Shown here in pieces: positions 1 to 11,939 of a stretch of DNA of 64,000 nucleotides. The DNA is from Gnetum montanum (taxonomy: Eukaryota; Streptophyta; Gnetopsida; Gnetales; Gnetaceae): assembly GCA_015680685.1 (NCBI GenBank), contig MNCI01022611.1:2027393-2091392 (forward strand). The letters run 5' to 3'. Under the pieces are notes generated by a model. It was not told where the DNA came from, searched no databases, and worked only from the letters and a program-made list of their open reading frames with translations. The translations under genes were made by a program, and so were the position numbers. Positions within the stretch are counted from its first letter, which is position 1. The number at the start of each line of letters is the position of its first letter.

Positions 1-1410
1 TTTGGGATCAAAATTAGAGCCAAATAAAAACCAAAAGGAGGGAGAGTCATAGAAACAAGATGAAATAGTATATGTTTTACCAAATAGAAGTAATCAGAGT
101 TCATGGAATGAGTTTCTAGATAATATTCCAATTCCAAAATAGAGTAAATACTAGGTATTCAAAGGCTATCAATATGATCAAGTGTGTAATTGACCTATGG
201 TTAAGGAATTTAACTTAAGGTAAACTAAAAGAGATACAACTGCATCCTTCCAAAAGCATGTATATGCAGAATATGATCTTGCATCACCTCATCACAACAA
301 GTCTATAGGCACCTAGGATGATTAATGGTAATTTTAAGTTAAGTTCCATATGCATATGAAGAATTCTCATAGGATTATGCAAACTAGAAAATATAAGTAT
401 CAATTCACCATGTTATAAAGTAATGAGGTGGTAGAAAATGGAGTGAGATAACAATGGATAAGTAATCTACATCTTGTTCACATAAGACCCTTAGTGAATT
501 ATGTGATTAAGATGATTTGATACTAGTCCATTCTAGGTTTAGACCAAGTCCATTCACTTACAATGACCTTGCATTGACATATTTCTTCTCTTCTACCATC
601 AAGAGCCCATGAGAATCCTAGAGAAAACCCATCACTCCAAGGAAAGAATAAAAATAGAGGAAAAAAGTAAGTAAGACTTTAGTTAGAGGAATACCTTCAA
701 GCATGGGTAACATGTATTTCTAGCCCCATAACTAGTGCATGTAAGCCATGAAAGTGTCTAAGGGATGTGATTTGAATTCCTATTGTTGTTGTTGTTGTTT
801 TAATTTCTTTTATGGAAACCACATCATGCAAACTCATGCTTCCTTTTATGCTCAATAGTAGGAGTGATGGTATACTAATGAGGAATTATAGAACCTGAAA
901 AATAAATTGAGAAAACAACACAATAAATCCCCTTGAGATCACACTCTTTTTCATTTCCACTTGATCCTTTTCCAATTCTATGAGTAACAAGATCATATGT
1001 TACTTTTTTAGTTTTGATGTGAAAAAACCTTCATAGTTCCATCATCTATACTCTTAATGGAACAACTGGAATGGGTGGATGACATGAACTAACTACCTGA
1101 TACTATCAGAAAACCTACAAATTGTTAGTAGAAAACATAATCCAAAGACAAAATTGATCATTTATGAATCAACCATAAGTTTGATAGTTGTAATTAACAA
1201 TTCCAAAATTTACAATAATAGTGGAATAAAATTTGAGATCTTAACTAAAATAAAATGAAAATGATAATAAAATGGTAATAGAATATAAATATTAAAGAAA
1301 AAGAAAAATATAAGAGTAATTAATAACATATAAAAAATGAAAAACATATAAAGAACATTATAGAAAAGAAAAGAAAAAAATCCTTTATCCTTGTCAAGAT
1401 TTATGATAGA
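1..1410 (-). other. E0 3' noncoding tail (part)
   Basis: No coding signal on either strand. By position relative to the E0 pol end and the polypurine run at 1,411-1,430, this corresponds to the long noncoding stretch between pol and 3' LTR that E3 shows at 48,641-50,430. It contains a (TTG)n microsatellite at about 783-799 and is strongly A+T rich. The E0 3' LTR would be expected left of position 1. Confidence 0.5.
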
Positions 1411-1430
1411 TGAATATCTCCCCCACAACT
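1411..1430 (-). other. E0 internal polypurine tract
   Basis: On the minus strand this reads AGTTGTGGGGGAGATATTCA. It aligns with AGTCATGGGGGAGATGG of E3 (48,630-48,646), which follows the end of the E3 coding part. Plus-strand priming at a G-rich polypurine run is known for this superfamily. That this copy is a primer site is inference from its position after pol and its conservation between E0 and E3. Confidence 0.55.
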
Positions 1431-1699
1431 AAGCTAGAAGAATGAGATTTATAAAATGGAGCATGCTTTTCTTGAGTAGAGGTGTTGGTGTTATTGATGG
1501 TTACTTGGGATTCCATGAATGGTTTAGGTTGCTAGATGTTGACTAACATGTACTTTTAAGAGCTTCTTGAATGGTAAATTGTTAAATCTGTAGAAGAAAA
1601 AGTTGAGTGGATTATGTAAGGTTCTACCCATAGTGTGTAGGACCTAGTTCATTGTCACACATGCATGAGATTCTAACAAAGAACATTTTCTCCTAGTTT

Positions 1700-4668
1700 A
1701 AATGTAGCTTTTCTTATCCATGTATCGTGACATTGTTTATTATGCACCTTATGTACTTCATTCATATTTAATGCTACTCTTTGATTTTCACCTAACAAAT
1801 TAAGTATCATGAGCCATTCTTTCTATGGTAGATTATTTTTTATGTTAAGTTAAAAAGCTATTGTAAGTCTACAAAGTTCATTTTGAATTGGAAGTTTTGG
1901 AAACTTTCTGCACACTAACTCATAGGAAGAGTAGTTTGTAGGAAGTTTCCATGTTGAGTGATATGCCCAAAGGGCATCATTCAAGTTTGATGCTCTAGTA
2001 TTTCCTATATCTAGTAATGGTTCATGTTAGAATTCTTGTGATCTCCCTATTGGTGATCTTAGCTTGTCCATTGGCTTAGGGGTGATAGAGGGTTATGAGT
2101 CTATGTTGCACCCCTAAGGGTTGCATTAACTTGTGAAAAGTAGAACCTATGAAATGTGTTTCATTTTCAGAAATTAGTGCTCTAGGCATACCAATCCTAT
2201 TTACCACTTGTTGTTGAAAAAATTGAGTTGTAGAGGGAGATGTACATTCAAATATGATTGCAGCTTCAGCCCAATTAGTACAATAGTCAACAACAACTAT
2301 AATATAGGATTTTCCACTGGACATGAGAGTGATGATTCCCATGAAGTTAATACTCCAATGATTAACATGCTCCAGTGGTTGAATCCGCTATTGTAATTTT
2401 TCATTTGAGTGATTATTCCTCCATCTTGTTAACACCTCTTGCATGAACCAAAGAAATGATGAGCATCCCTAAAGATTGTTGGCCAAAAGTACCATGCTAT
2501 AAGGATTTTGGTGGCTATCATCCTTCTTGCATAATGTTTCCAAAAATAACCTTTGTAAGCATCTGAAAGGACTTCCAACTAATTAGTGTTAGGTACACAT
2601 GATTATACTAGGCCATTAGTACAAACCTTGTATAGGTTGTCTCTAATTTCCATGTAATATTTGACCTAATGAAGAAACTATTATTTCTTCCTATGATTCC
2701 ATTCTATATGATTCTTCTATGTGAGTAGATATGAGAGGAATTTTCCATACTAATTTTTTTTCAGTTGATGTTTGAACTTTGATGAACTTAGCAAAGACAA
2801 GTTCATCTAGAAATAGATCAAATAAAGGTTCTTCATCCTCATTGCTATCCCATCTTAACCAAGATAAACTATTCACAATTATATTGTTAGTCCCTTTTCT
2901 ATCCATCATGGTAAGATCAAATTATTTTAAGATCACCAATCATTGTATAACACTAGGACTTACTACTAGTTTGTTCATCAGGAATTGGATTACACTACAG
3001 TATGTGTGTACAAAAATTGGGTATCTAAGTACATAGTGCCTAAATTTTTAAGACATAAACCACTATCATGACCTCATTTTTAATAGTGGTGTAGTTAAGT
3101 TGCATACCCACAATGCTCATTATTCAATGGATATAATATGAATGCTTTTCATTATCCATTTGTATAAGAATCACTCCCAAGACATAGTTAGATGCATTTA
3201 TTATTATATGAAATGGCTTGGACCAATATGGAGAATGTAGAATTGGATTTTTTATGAGCTTCTACTTTAGATATTATAATTCTCATTTACATTCTTTGGT
3301 TCATTAAAATAGCACCTCCTTCTTAATGAGCTCTACCAATGATTTGATGATTTTAGAGAATTTTTTGATGAAGGAAGCACTGATAGTAACTTGTATGGCC
3401 AAGGAATGATCTCATATATTTAACAGTTTGAGGTTGTGTAGTTATTCCTTGGACAATTCTTAGAGTTTTAGTCTCCATCTCTATTCCTTTTCCTAAAACT
3501 TTGTATCCTAAGATAACATCATCTTGAACCATCAAGTGGCTCTTATACCAATTGAGCCATAGGTTTGTTTCTACATATCATTTAAGTACCTACTCAAGAT
3601 AACTTAATGCTTGTTTGAAATTAGTACCATAGGTGGAGAAGCTATCCATGAATACTTTCATAGTAGTATTGATTTGCTACTAAAAGATGCTTAGGAATAA
3701 GTACTAGAAATTCATAGGAGCATTACAAATGTCATAAGGCATCTTTTTATATGTAAAATTTCCCTAAGGATTTGTAAAGTTATCTTTTCCTAGTCCTGTA
3801 ACATAATTTAGATTTGGTTGTATCCACTATATGCATCTAAAAAACTATAGTGATGATGTTCTATAACCTTTATCTAGTACTTGGTTCACAAATGGCAATA
3901 GAAAACGATCTTTGAATGTATCCATGTTCAACAACCTAAAGTCTATATAAATTCTCCATTGTCCTTCTATCTTTGGCACAATAATGAGTGAACTTACCCA
4001 CTCACTATCTAGCATAGGATAGATGAATCTTTCCTTGAGAAGTTTTTTTACTTTGTTTTTAAAAACTTATTTTAACTTTAGATTTAACCTTATCTATACT
4101 TACATTTTAGGTTTGATGGTGGATTCCATATAGATCTACTGCTTGGATAAGCGTGAATCTATTTCCATCAATTCATCATATGACTAAGAAAAGAATGTTG
4201 GCCATTTTTTCATAACTTTTAGTAGTATTCATTTTTGTTATTTAGTAAGATTGGCATTATTGATTATTGACTTACCATTATCATGAAATAGATACTCTAG
4301 AGTTGTTGATAAAGATTTGAATTTAAGGGGGCCCTATTTAAACTTCTCAAGAATTTGCAACTCTCCCTAATTCATATCTAGTTATGTGTAGAAGTGTTGG
4401 ATTTTAATTTGCTCTATTTCATCCATCTTATTTATATAGGCACTTGTGAGAAGTGTAACTAGTTCCATGCACATTGTTGAATTACAGCTATCATTTGTGA
4501 TCAACCACTAGATACCTTCTAGTTTGATGGCTACTACGTATAAGAATCTTCGAATTTTTAAGGTTTTGGCATACTTCCTACATGCTATGATGGAGTTGAT
4601 TTTCATGATTCATATTTTCTGCATGTAATGACATCCTGCATCACTATATGTGATGCATGGTACCCTCT
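1700..4668 (-). pseudogene. E0 RT-RNase H-integrase remnant
   Basis: Right to left. Protease C-terminal tail and linker run from 4,668. The RT fingers and palm are at about 4,070-3,350, with SEWVSSLIIVPK, a degraded IDF motif A and FMDS in place of the catalytic FMDD. The RNase H connection is at about 3,330-2,700 (SKPFHIII, YTTIKNEVMIVVY). The integrase core is at 2,342-2,076 with VVVDYCTNWAEA, ISENETHFIG (second acidic residue changed in ISDNGTH) and LGVQHR. Frameshifts and stops occur throughout. In the intact family this polyprotein makes cDNA in virus-like particles and inserts it in the nucleus. The RT sequence matches the Athila branch better than chromoviruses. Confidence 0.88.
4664..4668. 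repeat. Left target-site duplication of E1 (CCTCT)
   Basis: CCTCT immediately precedes the TGAAACAC start of E1. The identical CCTCT follows its CCATTACA end at 41,540-41,544. A 5-bp duplication is the normal footprint of Ty3/gypsy integrase. Confidence 0.9.
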
Positions 4669-4726
4669 TGAAACACCATCAAATTCAAACTACAACATCC
4701 CAACTGCAAATTTTTCTAAGTGTTGA

Positions 4727-5141
4727 GACTATGTTCTCCCCCAGATGAGAGCATAGTCAACCTCTTGTAGAGAGTGTAGTTAGCATGAAAGTCCATTTGC
4801 TCATAGTTTTGGCTAAGTTTTGAGACTATGCTAAACCCCAGATGGGAACATAGTCAACCTCTCATGAAGAGCATAGTCAGTAGAAAAGCTAATTTTTTGT
4901 AGATTTTTCTAATTGTTAAGACTACACTCTTCACTGCCCTAGAGCATAGTTAGCCTCTCATGGAGTGCATAGTTAGCATGAAAGAAAATTTTTTGTAGCT
5001 TTTTATAAGTGCTGGGACTACACTCTCTATTGCACTAGAGTGTAGTTAGCCTCCAGTGGAGAGTGTAGTTAGCATCAAGGCCAAGTTTCATAAATTTTCC
5101 TAAGTGTGGGACTATGCTCTTCAATAGTCCAGAGTGTAGTC
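4727..5141 (+). repeat. U3 array of inverted hairpin arms (GACTACGCTCT / AGAGCGTAGTC type)
   Basis: About five units of 80-115 bp. Each has a forward arm such as GACTATGCTC, a 10-25 nt loop, then a reverse arm such as GAGCATAGTC, followed by CTCATGGAGAGCGTAGTTAGC-like text. The C/T and G/A variants at one dinucleotide point to an ancestral ACTACGCTC with a CpG. Each unit could fold as a hairpin. The array lies upstream of the TATA box. Confidence 0.75.
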
Positions 5142-5524
5142 AAACATAATCAGCAAGAGCCACCTCCAGTAACCTCCACAAGATGGCAACACCACTTACC
5201 TTAGCTCCAATTCACCTTCAACAAAAGTAGTTAGCAAAATGCTTCTTTTTGTAGCCACATTTTAGCCCCAAAATTGTAACTATTCTTGACCCCATGCAAG
5301 AGCATGGAGAGTGTAGTCATGGAGCGTAGTATCTAAAATTGCATTTTTTCCAAGTACCTTATGGTCCTCTCGGCACATATATCTATAGTTAGTATCATAG
5401 TCATAGTCTCACAAAGTTTGGTAGAGCACAACAAAGTACAACACATATCCCAATGGAGAGCATAGTTTCAATCATCCCCTCTAGCACGAGGCAATCATCC
5501 CACATTCTGTGCTAACCATAAACC

Positions 5525-5532
5525 TATAAATA
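5525..5532 (+). promoter_or_regulatory. TATA box of E1 5' LTR
   Basis: TATAAATA after AACC, about 855 bp into the LTR. The same place holds TATAAATA in both E2 LTRs (22,020 and 37,499). In the E1 3' LTR it has decayed to CATAAATA near 40,838. Confidence 0.7.
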
Positions 5533-6229
5533 TTTGAGCCCTCAAAGTTTTGAGGTTTGAAAAAATTGGAAAATCAAAGACTTGGCAAACCTAAGGAGTG
5601 CTTGGGAGATAACTAGAGGCATATTAGCGAAGTTGCAAACCATCATAGACCACTGTAGTTGACCAGAACACTGCAGCCAATGGTACACCATGATGGCCAA
5701 CCTCGTAGATGTAGACACCTTAGTAGAATGTCAATATTCATGGCCAAACACCCTTAAGATTGTGACTATGCTTTCCATTGAACCTATTGTACACCATGTA
5801 TCTTCTAATCCCTTTTGGTGTTAACTATGCTCAACCCCATTTAGGGTGGTGTTCCATTTCTCTCTCTCTCTCTTTCTTTGCATTTTTTGTACTTTACTTG
5901 CATTTCCATTATTTTATCTCATAGCCACACTTAAAACTATGCTCAAGAAATAGTCTACACATGTTGACACTACCCACTTCACCAAAACCTCTTAACTATA
6001 CTCAACCTCGCTAACATCGTTAACATTGCTCAAACAATTACCATTGTTTCACATTAGCACTACATCTAACCATGTTGCACCCATGTTGCATCTAGTAAGT
6101 TACTATTATATTGAAAAGACCATTTAGAGTGTCCCATCTTTACCTCCAGAAGCCATCATGTGGACTCAAGGCTAGGCTATGTGCTTGTGGACCTCACTGT
6201 TCCAATCACTGACATTTTTGATCGTTACA

Positions 6230-6250
6230 ATTCCTAGTGCTAGAAGAAGG
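6230..6250 (+). other. E1 primer-binding site region
   Basis: Directly after the LTR end: ATTCCTAGTGCTAGAAGAAGG. E2 has ATTTCCTAGTGCTAGAAGGA at the same place (22,700), so the stretch is conserved. By position it is the tRNA primer site. It is not the tRNA-Asp site seen in E3, and I could not assign the tRNA with confidence. Confidence 0.6.
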
Positions 6251-6655
6251 TCCAAAACCCTTTCTCAAGATCTGTTGAGGTTTTTTTCATGAGCTTTCTT
6301 CATCGTAGTTGTCCACTGATCCATCGTTGTAGATTGGACCCTATAGTCGATCCCCTCGAGACCCTGCATAGCAACCCTAGACTACACTTCTCTCCACTAT
6401 TTTGCTAAGTTCCTGTTGTCCTGATTTGGAGTGCAGTCATCTCTAGTGTAGACATCATAGTTAGCTCTTTTTTGTAGAGGGCATAGTCAAATCTTCACAA
6501 TGGAGAGTGTAGGTAGTATAGATAGCATAGTTAGCTTGTTGCAATGGAGAGCGTAGTCAATGGTATTATCTAAAATAGAGTTAGTTTCAACTTGGTCCAT
6601 TGTATTTTGTAGCCAGTAACCTCCACAATCTGCCTTTACAACTCGATTTGTGACC
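6251..6655 (+). other. E1 untranslated leader
   Basis: No coding signal. It contains several loose copies of the GTAGTC/GAGCGTAGTC arms also found in the LTR (6,430-6,560). Confidence 0.5.
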
Positions 6656-8960
6656 ATGAACCTAGATCAAGCTCCAGTGTTAATTTCAAGCGCACTTGAT
6701 ATCTTGCCTATCCAACAAGAGACTAGAATTGACAACCCTACAAATCTTGTGATGGCTAGGCCAAGGCAATTCGTTAGGCTATGTGGCTAAGACCTAGAGT
6801 ACACTGCACTTAGTAATGAGTAATACAACTATATATGTGCAAAGGTCCAAGTATGGTTACCTATAGATCACCTTAACATGGAGGCAAAATGGGACTTTAA
6901 ACTAATCCACTAAGATGGATAGGAGTATATCCCTTCCTCATTCGACATCATACCACTCATAAAGTTCCACCACCAGTTATTATCCTAGCTCATCGGAGTA
7001 GGTGAGTGCGATGTGGTAACTAACTATGAGGAACCCTTACAGGAGGAAGAGGATGATTTTGAAGCTTTCTTTGAACATGAGGCCCTCTTTCACACCGTCT
7101 TCCAACAAGAAATACCTAGCTTGGCCCCTCCTTAGTTTAGTTCATCCATCCTCCCTAAGATGGTCATAACACTAGCATCACCTTCCCACTCCATTAGGCT
7201 TAGATCTACGCCTATAGTGGCAACCCATCAAATGCAAAAATGCATTATGATGCAATAGATCCCTTCAACTTGCCCTTCATGGCATCATCTCAACCTACCT
7301 AGCCATCTTTGCTAGTAGCAATCATGCATCATCTTCAACTTGCCCTTCATGGCATCATCTCAACCTACCTAGCCATCTTTGCTAGTAGCAATCATGCTAG
7401 CTCAACCATATGTTCACCTAGGGCCCATCTCTATGCCCCAAATAGCTCAAGCACCCTATGTCCTACCTATTTCATTGATTCCCTCAATGTTGATCTAACC
7501 CACACATACATGACTTTCCCTAATTACTGTCCCTATAACATAGCCAGCACATCAAGCATCTTGCATGGTTTTGCAACCTACGACTAGGTTATGGGCCATA
7601 CAACTAGCACAAGGGATAGCACAACTAGTGTAGCCAACTGGAGCATCCCAAAATTTAAACTAGGCATTCCAAGTAACCCAAAACTTGATAGAAGAGATGA
7701 AGTGACTTAAAGTTACCTCCTATGAAACTATCAAAGTGGGCGACTTCTACTAGAATGACCCTATAAGTCCTGCAGTTCCACCTCTAACTCTACTTGTTGG
7801 GGTCCCACTACCTCAATTCACCAAATACAATAGTGAAGGAGATCCCAATGTGCATTTGATCATGTTCAGGTCCAAGTTCCTACTATTGCAAGAATGGCCA
7901 CATGCCATCATGCACATATTTGCCATGTCATTGACTAGCAAAGCATTAGACTAGTACCATGTGTTGTCCAAAGGCTTCATCTCCTCTCTAGAAGACCTCT
8001 TGAGCCAGTTTGTAACATGCTTCAAGTACAACCTAAATCTAGAAGCAACGTTGGACCAACTAATGCAAGTCAAGCAGGGCCACCTAGAGCCCATGTAAAA
8101 ATTCATCCAATGATGAAGTGCCTCATTAAATGAAATACAAGAGCCCATAGCTGAGGCACATCTCTTTACTATTTTCAAGGATGCAGTTAATGATTTCATA
8201 AAGTTGAAGTTGTACTACTTAGTCTTGCAATCCCTAAGCCAGGCCTTGGTCCAAACCAAGAGTATAGAGGACATAGAGGACTCGGAGGAAGCCAATAAGG
8301 ACTTAGCCTACATGGCCTACAAGAACCAACATGTGAGGAGAGATAGTGAAAAGGGAAAGTAAACTGCAATGGTGGCATGATAGCCAAAGAGGCCAAGGCA
8401 ACCAACCGAGGGCCAATAGCTAGGTTGCCCAAAGCCCTAGCCAACAACAAAGCTGTAAACTCTAGCACCAACACAACCAACCTACCTCCATTTATAGTGG
8501 CCATAACACAAGTTAGTCAAAGGCCTAAATTTGAGCACAAGGATTACTCCAAGTACACCCCATTTCCACTAAAGCCCTCAAAGCTACTAAATAACTATTA
8601 AAAGTTGAGCACATCTAATATAAGAAAATGTCTAAGGATAATCGTAAAAGGTATGAAAAATACTATGAGCTACTCAAAAACCTTACTTCAATGGTACCAA
8701 ATGAGCCCCTAGTCCCAAAACACTTTAGACTAGATCAGTTCTACCATTGCCACCAATTGTCTAGTCATAGCATGGACTTCTACCTCGGCTTGCAAGATCT
8801 ACAAAAGATGATTGATAGAGGTGAGTTGGTCCTCAATGGTACAAACCCAGTCAAGCCACAAAACCATTCCATGAGGATGTACAATGATCCCCTAAATGTG
8901 AATGATGTTGGCTACATCATAAATGATATCAGCATTGATGACAATCCAAAGCTATTGTAG
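6656..8960 (+). pseudogene. E1 gag remnant
   Basis: The ATG at 6,656 is chosen because E2 has a matching start (MNPEQ..., 23,254; E1 MNLDQ...). An acidic stretch with EEPLQEEEDDFEAFFEHE is at 7,030-7,085. The Retrotrans_gag core lies at about 7,780-8,330: LPQFTKYNSEGDPNVHLI, then an FAMSLTSKALD segment ending at a stop that replaces the usual W. The zinc-knuckle position (8,728-8,810) reads FYHCHQLSSHSMDFYLGLQD, a decayed form of the CxxH...GH....C pattern of Tat elements. Stops and frame changes occur throughout; the frame moves between about 8,600 and 8,628. Gag forms the virus-like particle in intact relatives. Confidence 0.82.
7263..7397 (+). repeat. Near-perfect 70-bp tandem duplication in E1 gag
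   Basis: The segment starting CTTCAACTTGCCCTTCATGG occurs at 7,263 and again at 7,333. The two copies are identical over about 65 bp (to ...AGCAATCATGC). E2 has a single, diverged copy at about 23,850-23,915. Confidence 0.85.
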
Positions 8961-9249
8961 TGGTCATTCATGGTCCAGGTGCCCTTTAGTAGTGCAAGGG
9001 TTCCCTCAACCCCACGGGTTTGAGGCCCCCTTTTTTGTTAGAATGCCACCTCAAGCACCCACAATGCCCTTTGTGGTTAGGGCCCTACAGCATGTTGCAA
9101 TAACAATAGTTCATCCACCCTTCATTTTCAAGGTGCCACAAAGCCAAGTGGTAGTTAATGCATTGGTCCCTTCCCGTTCAAGGGCCAATCTTGCTAACGA
9201 CATCAACAAATCCTCTAGGTGGTGACCTAGGAGAGCTAATGAGCATCTC

Positions 9250-10325
9250 ACAAATAGAATTATTAGAAAACATCAAGATCAAAGAGTGCTCAGTCCATTG
9301 AAGCTTGTCCCAATATCTATGATCCCCATGGCTAAAATAACTGAGGAGGCCACAACCAATGAATCACAACCAAGCACTAAGGCCCCTACATAGGCCAAGC
9401 CAATAAAGCCCAAGTCACCTCCACAAGAAATTTGTCTCTTAAGATGCATGGATAAAGTCAAAGAAAACAAAAACATGGCCAATGGTAATGAATTCTTGGA
9501 TGCATTAGCCCAAGTCAAGCAAGCACTCAAGCAAAAAAATACAACACTAAGCTTGTATGATCTAATCATGACCTTATCTACCCACTATGAAGCACTAGTG
9601 TAGATGTTGACCTTCATTACTATTATGAAGGACATCCCTATAGATGAGAACTTCATCCATGTAGTGATGTTACCCCATGCTCCCCAGGAACCAAGTCCCA
9701 CTTCCCTAGCATTTTTCAATGAGGTAATTAAGATCAATCCTGAGGGGGATGAGGTCATAATAGCTTCCATGTTCATCATCCTACATGTTGGTCAATGCAA
9801 GATTCATAGGGTGCATTTCGACAATGAAGCTACAACAAATGTAATACCATACATCATCATCAATAAGTTGGGCCTTGTATACTAGTTCAAGCCAATACCA
9901 CATGTCTGAAATCCTTCAATGGATCACGTGTCATTGTTAGGGGCATGGTCACCATAGCTTTTGTAGCATGGAAGCAATTCCCCACCACTGCTAAATTTAT
10001 TATCATAGAGGAGATATCAAGCTTTAACCTAATACCGAGTAGGCCTTGGCTAGCCTAGTTATGGATCATATCCTCTTTAATCCATCAGAAGATCCACCTT
10101 TTGTACAAAGGTGGTGAGGTTATCATCCATGGTAATAACATCATCCCTCTAGTCATCAACAATGTAGATATGGAGCAAGGGTTGGAGGTTGAATTTCCTA
10201 ATGATGCACCTATGGTAGACAATGAAATGCATGAGCCTAATTCACCTACAGAAGTAGTGGAAGTCAACAACCTCTTGGAGGATGTCCTTTGGGTAGAGTT
10301 ACCTTTTAATGTAACAAGGGTCAAG
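9250..10325 (+). pseudogene. E1 protease remnant (retropepsin-like)
   Basis: Follows gag in the same polyprotein. A linker at 9,279-9,600 leads to the retropepsin-like domain at about 9,730-10,080. The active site appears as HFDNEATTNVIPY (family form VDNGAATNVIPY), followed by INKLGLVY. A broken flap region and a G-(R)PWL-like end are near 10,040. The protein tail continues with LWVELPFNVTRVK to 10,325. E2 holds a better copy at 26,336-26,593. The active-site GA is lost and several stops are present, so it is inactive. Confidence 0.78.
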
Positions 10326-10680
10326 GAGAATACTAAATAGTGCAATCTAGGCCCTACATGCCCCCCAACCCACACTGGGTTAAGAATCAACTATGCAATT
10401 AAGGTACCCCCTTAGTCCAAAACATGCTAGGTGTTTGCCCACTATTCCATTATGCATTCCCTGTACCCTACTCTCTACTTCTATTGCATTTTTGTTGCGT
10501 TAGGTTAGCATAGTAGCATGTTATTTGCATTTAGCTTAATTTCTTAGATTACTCATTTATTTGCTTGGTTCTTGCATTCATCTACTTTGTTCATGCATTT
10601 GCTTGTTATTTTGCACTTCTATAGTTATCTCTTTAAAAAAATCAAAATGCATAAAAACCATAAAAGCCAAAATTACCAAA

Positions 10681-11645
10681 AGAGAGATAGCAATACCCAT
10701 CTTGCTATGGCCTTAAACTAGCAACCTAGCAGCCTAGAATGGCCTAAAACTATCACTTTTAATTCTTCGTAGAGGCCTGGAATGGCCCTAAACTACCATT
10801 ATCACTATGGCCTAGAACAGCCTAAAACTAGCAAACGCATGGCCTGGAATGGTCTTAAACTAGAAAAATGTGGCCCAGAATGACATTAAACTATCACTAT
10901 TAATGCAATTACAAGCATAAAAGAGATAGCAATACCCAGCCTAGAATGGTCTTAAGCTAGTAACCTAGCTTCTTGGAATGGCCTAAAACTATCACTTTTA
11001 TTCCCTTCGTAGAGGCCCAGAATGGCCCTAAACTACCATTATCACTATGGCTGGGAATAGCCTAAAACTAGCAAACTCATGACCTGGAATGGTCTTAAAC
11101 TAGCAAAATGTGGCCCAAAATGGCATTAAACTATCACCGTTAATCCTATTACAACCCTAAAAGAGATAGCAATACCCAGCCTAGAATGGTCTTAAGCTAG
11201 TAACCTAGTATCCTGGAATGGCCTAAAACTATCGCTTTTATTCCCTTCATAGAGGCCCGAAATGGCCCTAAACTACCATTATCATTGTGGCTTGGAATGA
11301 CCCTAAACTATCATTGTGGCCCAAAATGGCCTGAAGCTATTGCTTTTCATCACCATTCACCCAAAATGGGCTTAAACTATCGCAATGGCTTGAAATGGCC
11401 TTAAAGTATCATAATGGTCCAAAATGGCCTTAAACTAGCAATATGCGGCTTGAAGTGGCCTTAAACTACCATTCTTAAAACCATCATCATGGCCTAAAAT
11501 GGCATTCAACTATCGATATGGCCTTAAACTAGAAACACATGGTCCAAAATGGCCAAAAACTAGCATCTACCCTCCTACTATGGCCTTAAACTAGTGTGGG
11601 ATCCATCAAGGCTTTAAACTAAGAATAGACTTGCTATGGCTCACA
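10681..11645 (+). repeat. E1 spacer tandem array with 240-bp higher-order period
   Basis: About 30-bp subunits built on ATGGCCTAGAATGGCCTTAA + ACTAGCA. Eight subunits form a higher-order unit marked by GAGATAGCAATACCC at 10,683, 10,923 and 11,163, exactly 240 bp apart. After about 11,400 only simple subunits continue. E2 keeps a shorter array of the same subunits (27,215-27,500) without the higher-order marker. Confidence 0.85.
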
Positions 11646-11939
11646 ATGGCCTAGACTAGCATACTAGAAAATGTAGTATGCATAACAATACATAGCACAT
11701 GGCAAAAATGTAGCAAAAAAATCTTAATGGGAGGTACATCTAGTCATGCTCAACCAATGGCACTAGGTGGGGATATAAGTTCTTCTTCCTTCACCACATC
11801 ACTAGGACATGCAACATTGCTTGGTACCTACCACAACCATTAAAAAACATGCACAATTAGTAAGAAAATATGCACTATATGAGCTAACTTAAAACATGAA
11901 AAGCATAAAGCCCAACTAACCTAAGAGGGTCCCACATCA

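Larger units (their letters stand above)
4669..6229 (+). repeat. E1 5' LTR
   Basis: 1,561 bp, TGAAACACCATC...ATCGTTACA. It pairs with 39,960-41,539: both open with TGAAACACCA, then TCTAAGTG(T/C)TGAGACTA, carry a run of hairpin arms, a TATA region, a (CT)n run (5,858-5,873; longer in the 3' copy) and similar ends. It is the promoter and end-processing unit of E1. Confidence 0.92.

Noticed and set aside
8196-8504. Minus-strand open frames opposite gag and elsewhere in E1/E2 (for example 8,504-8,196, 10,390-10,085, 25,049-24,801, 28,880-28,668)
   Set aside because: They overlap better-supported sense coding or C-rich low-complexity spacer and have no recognisable domain.
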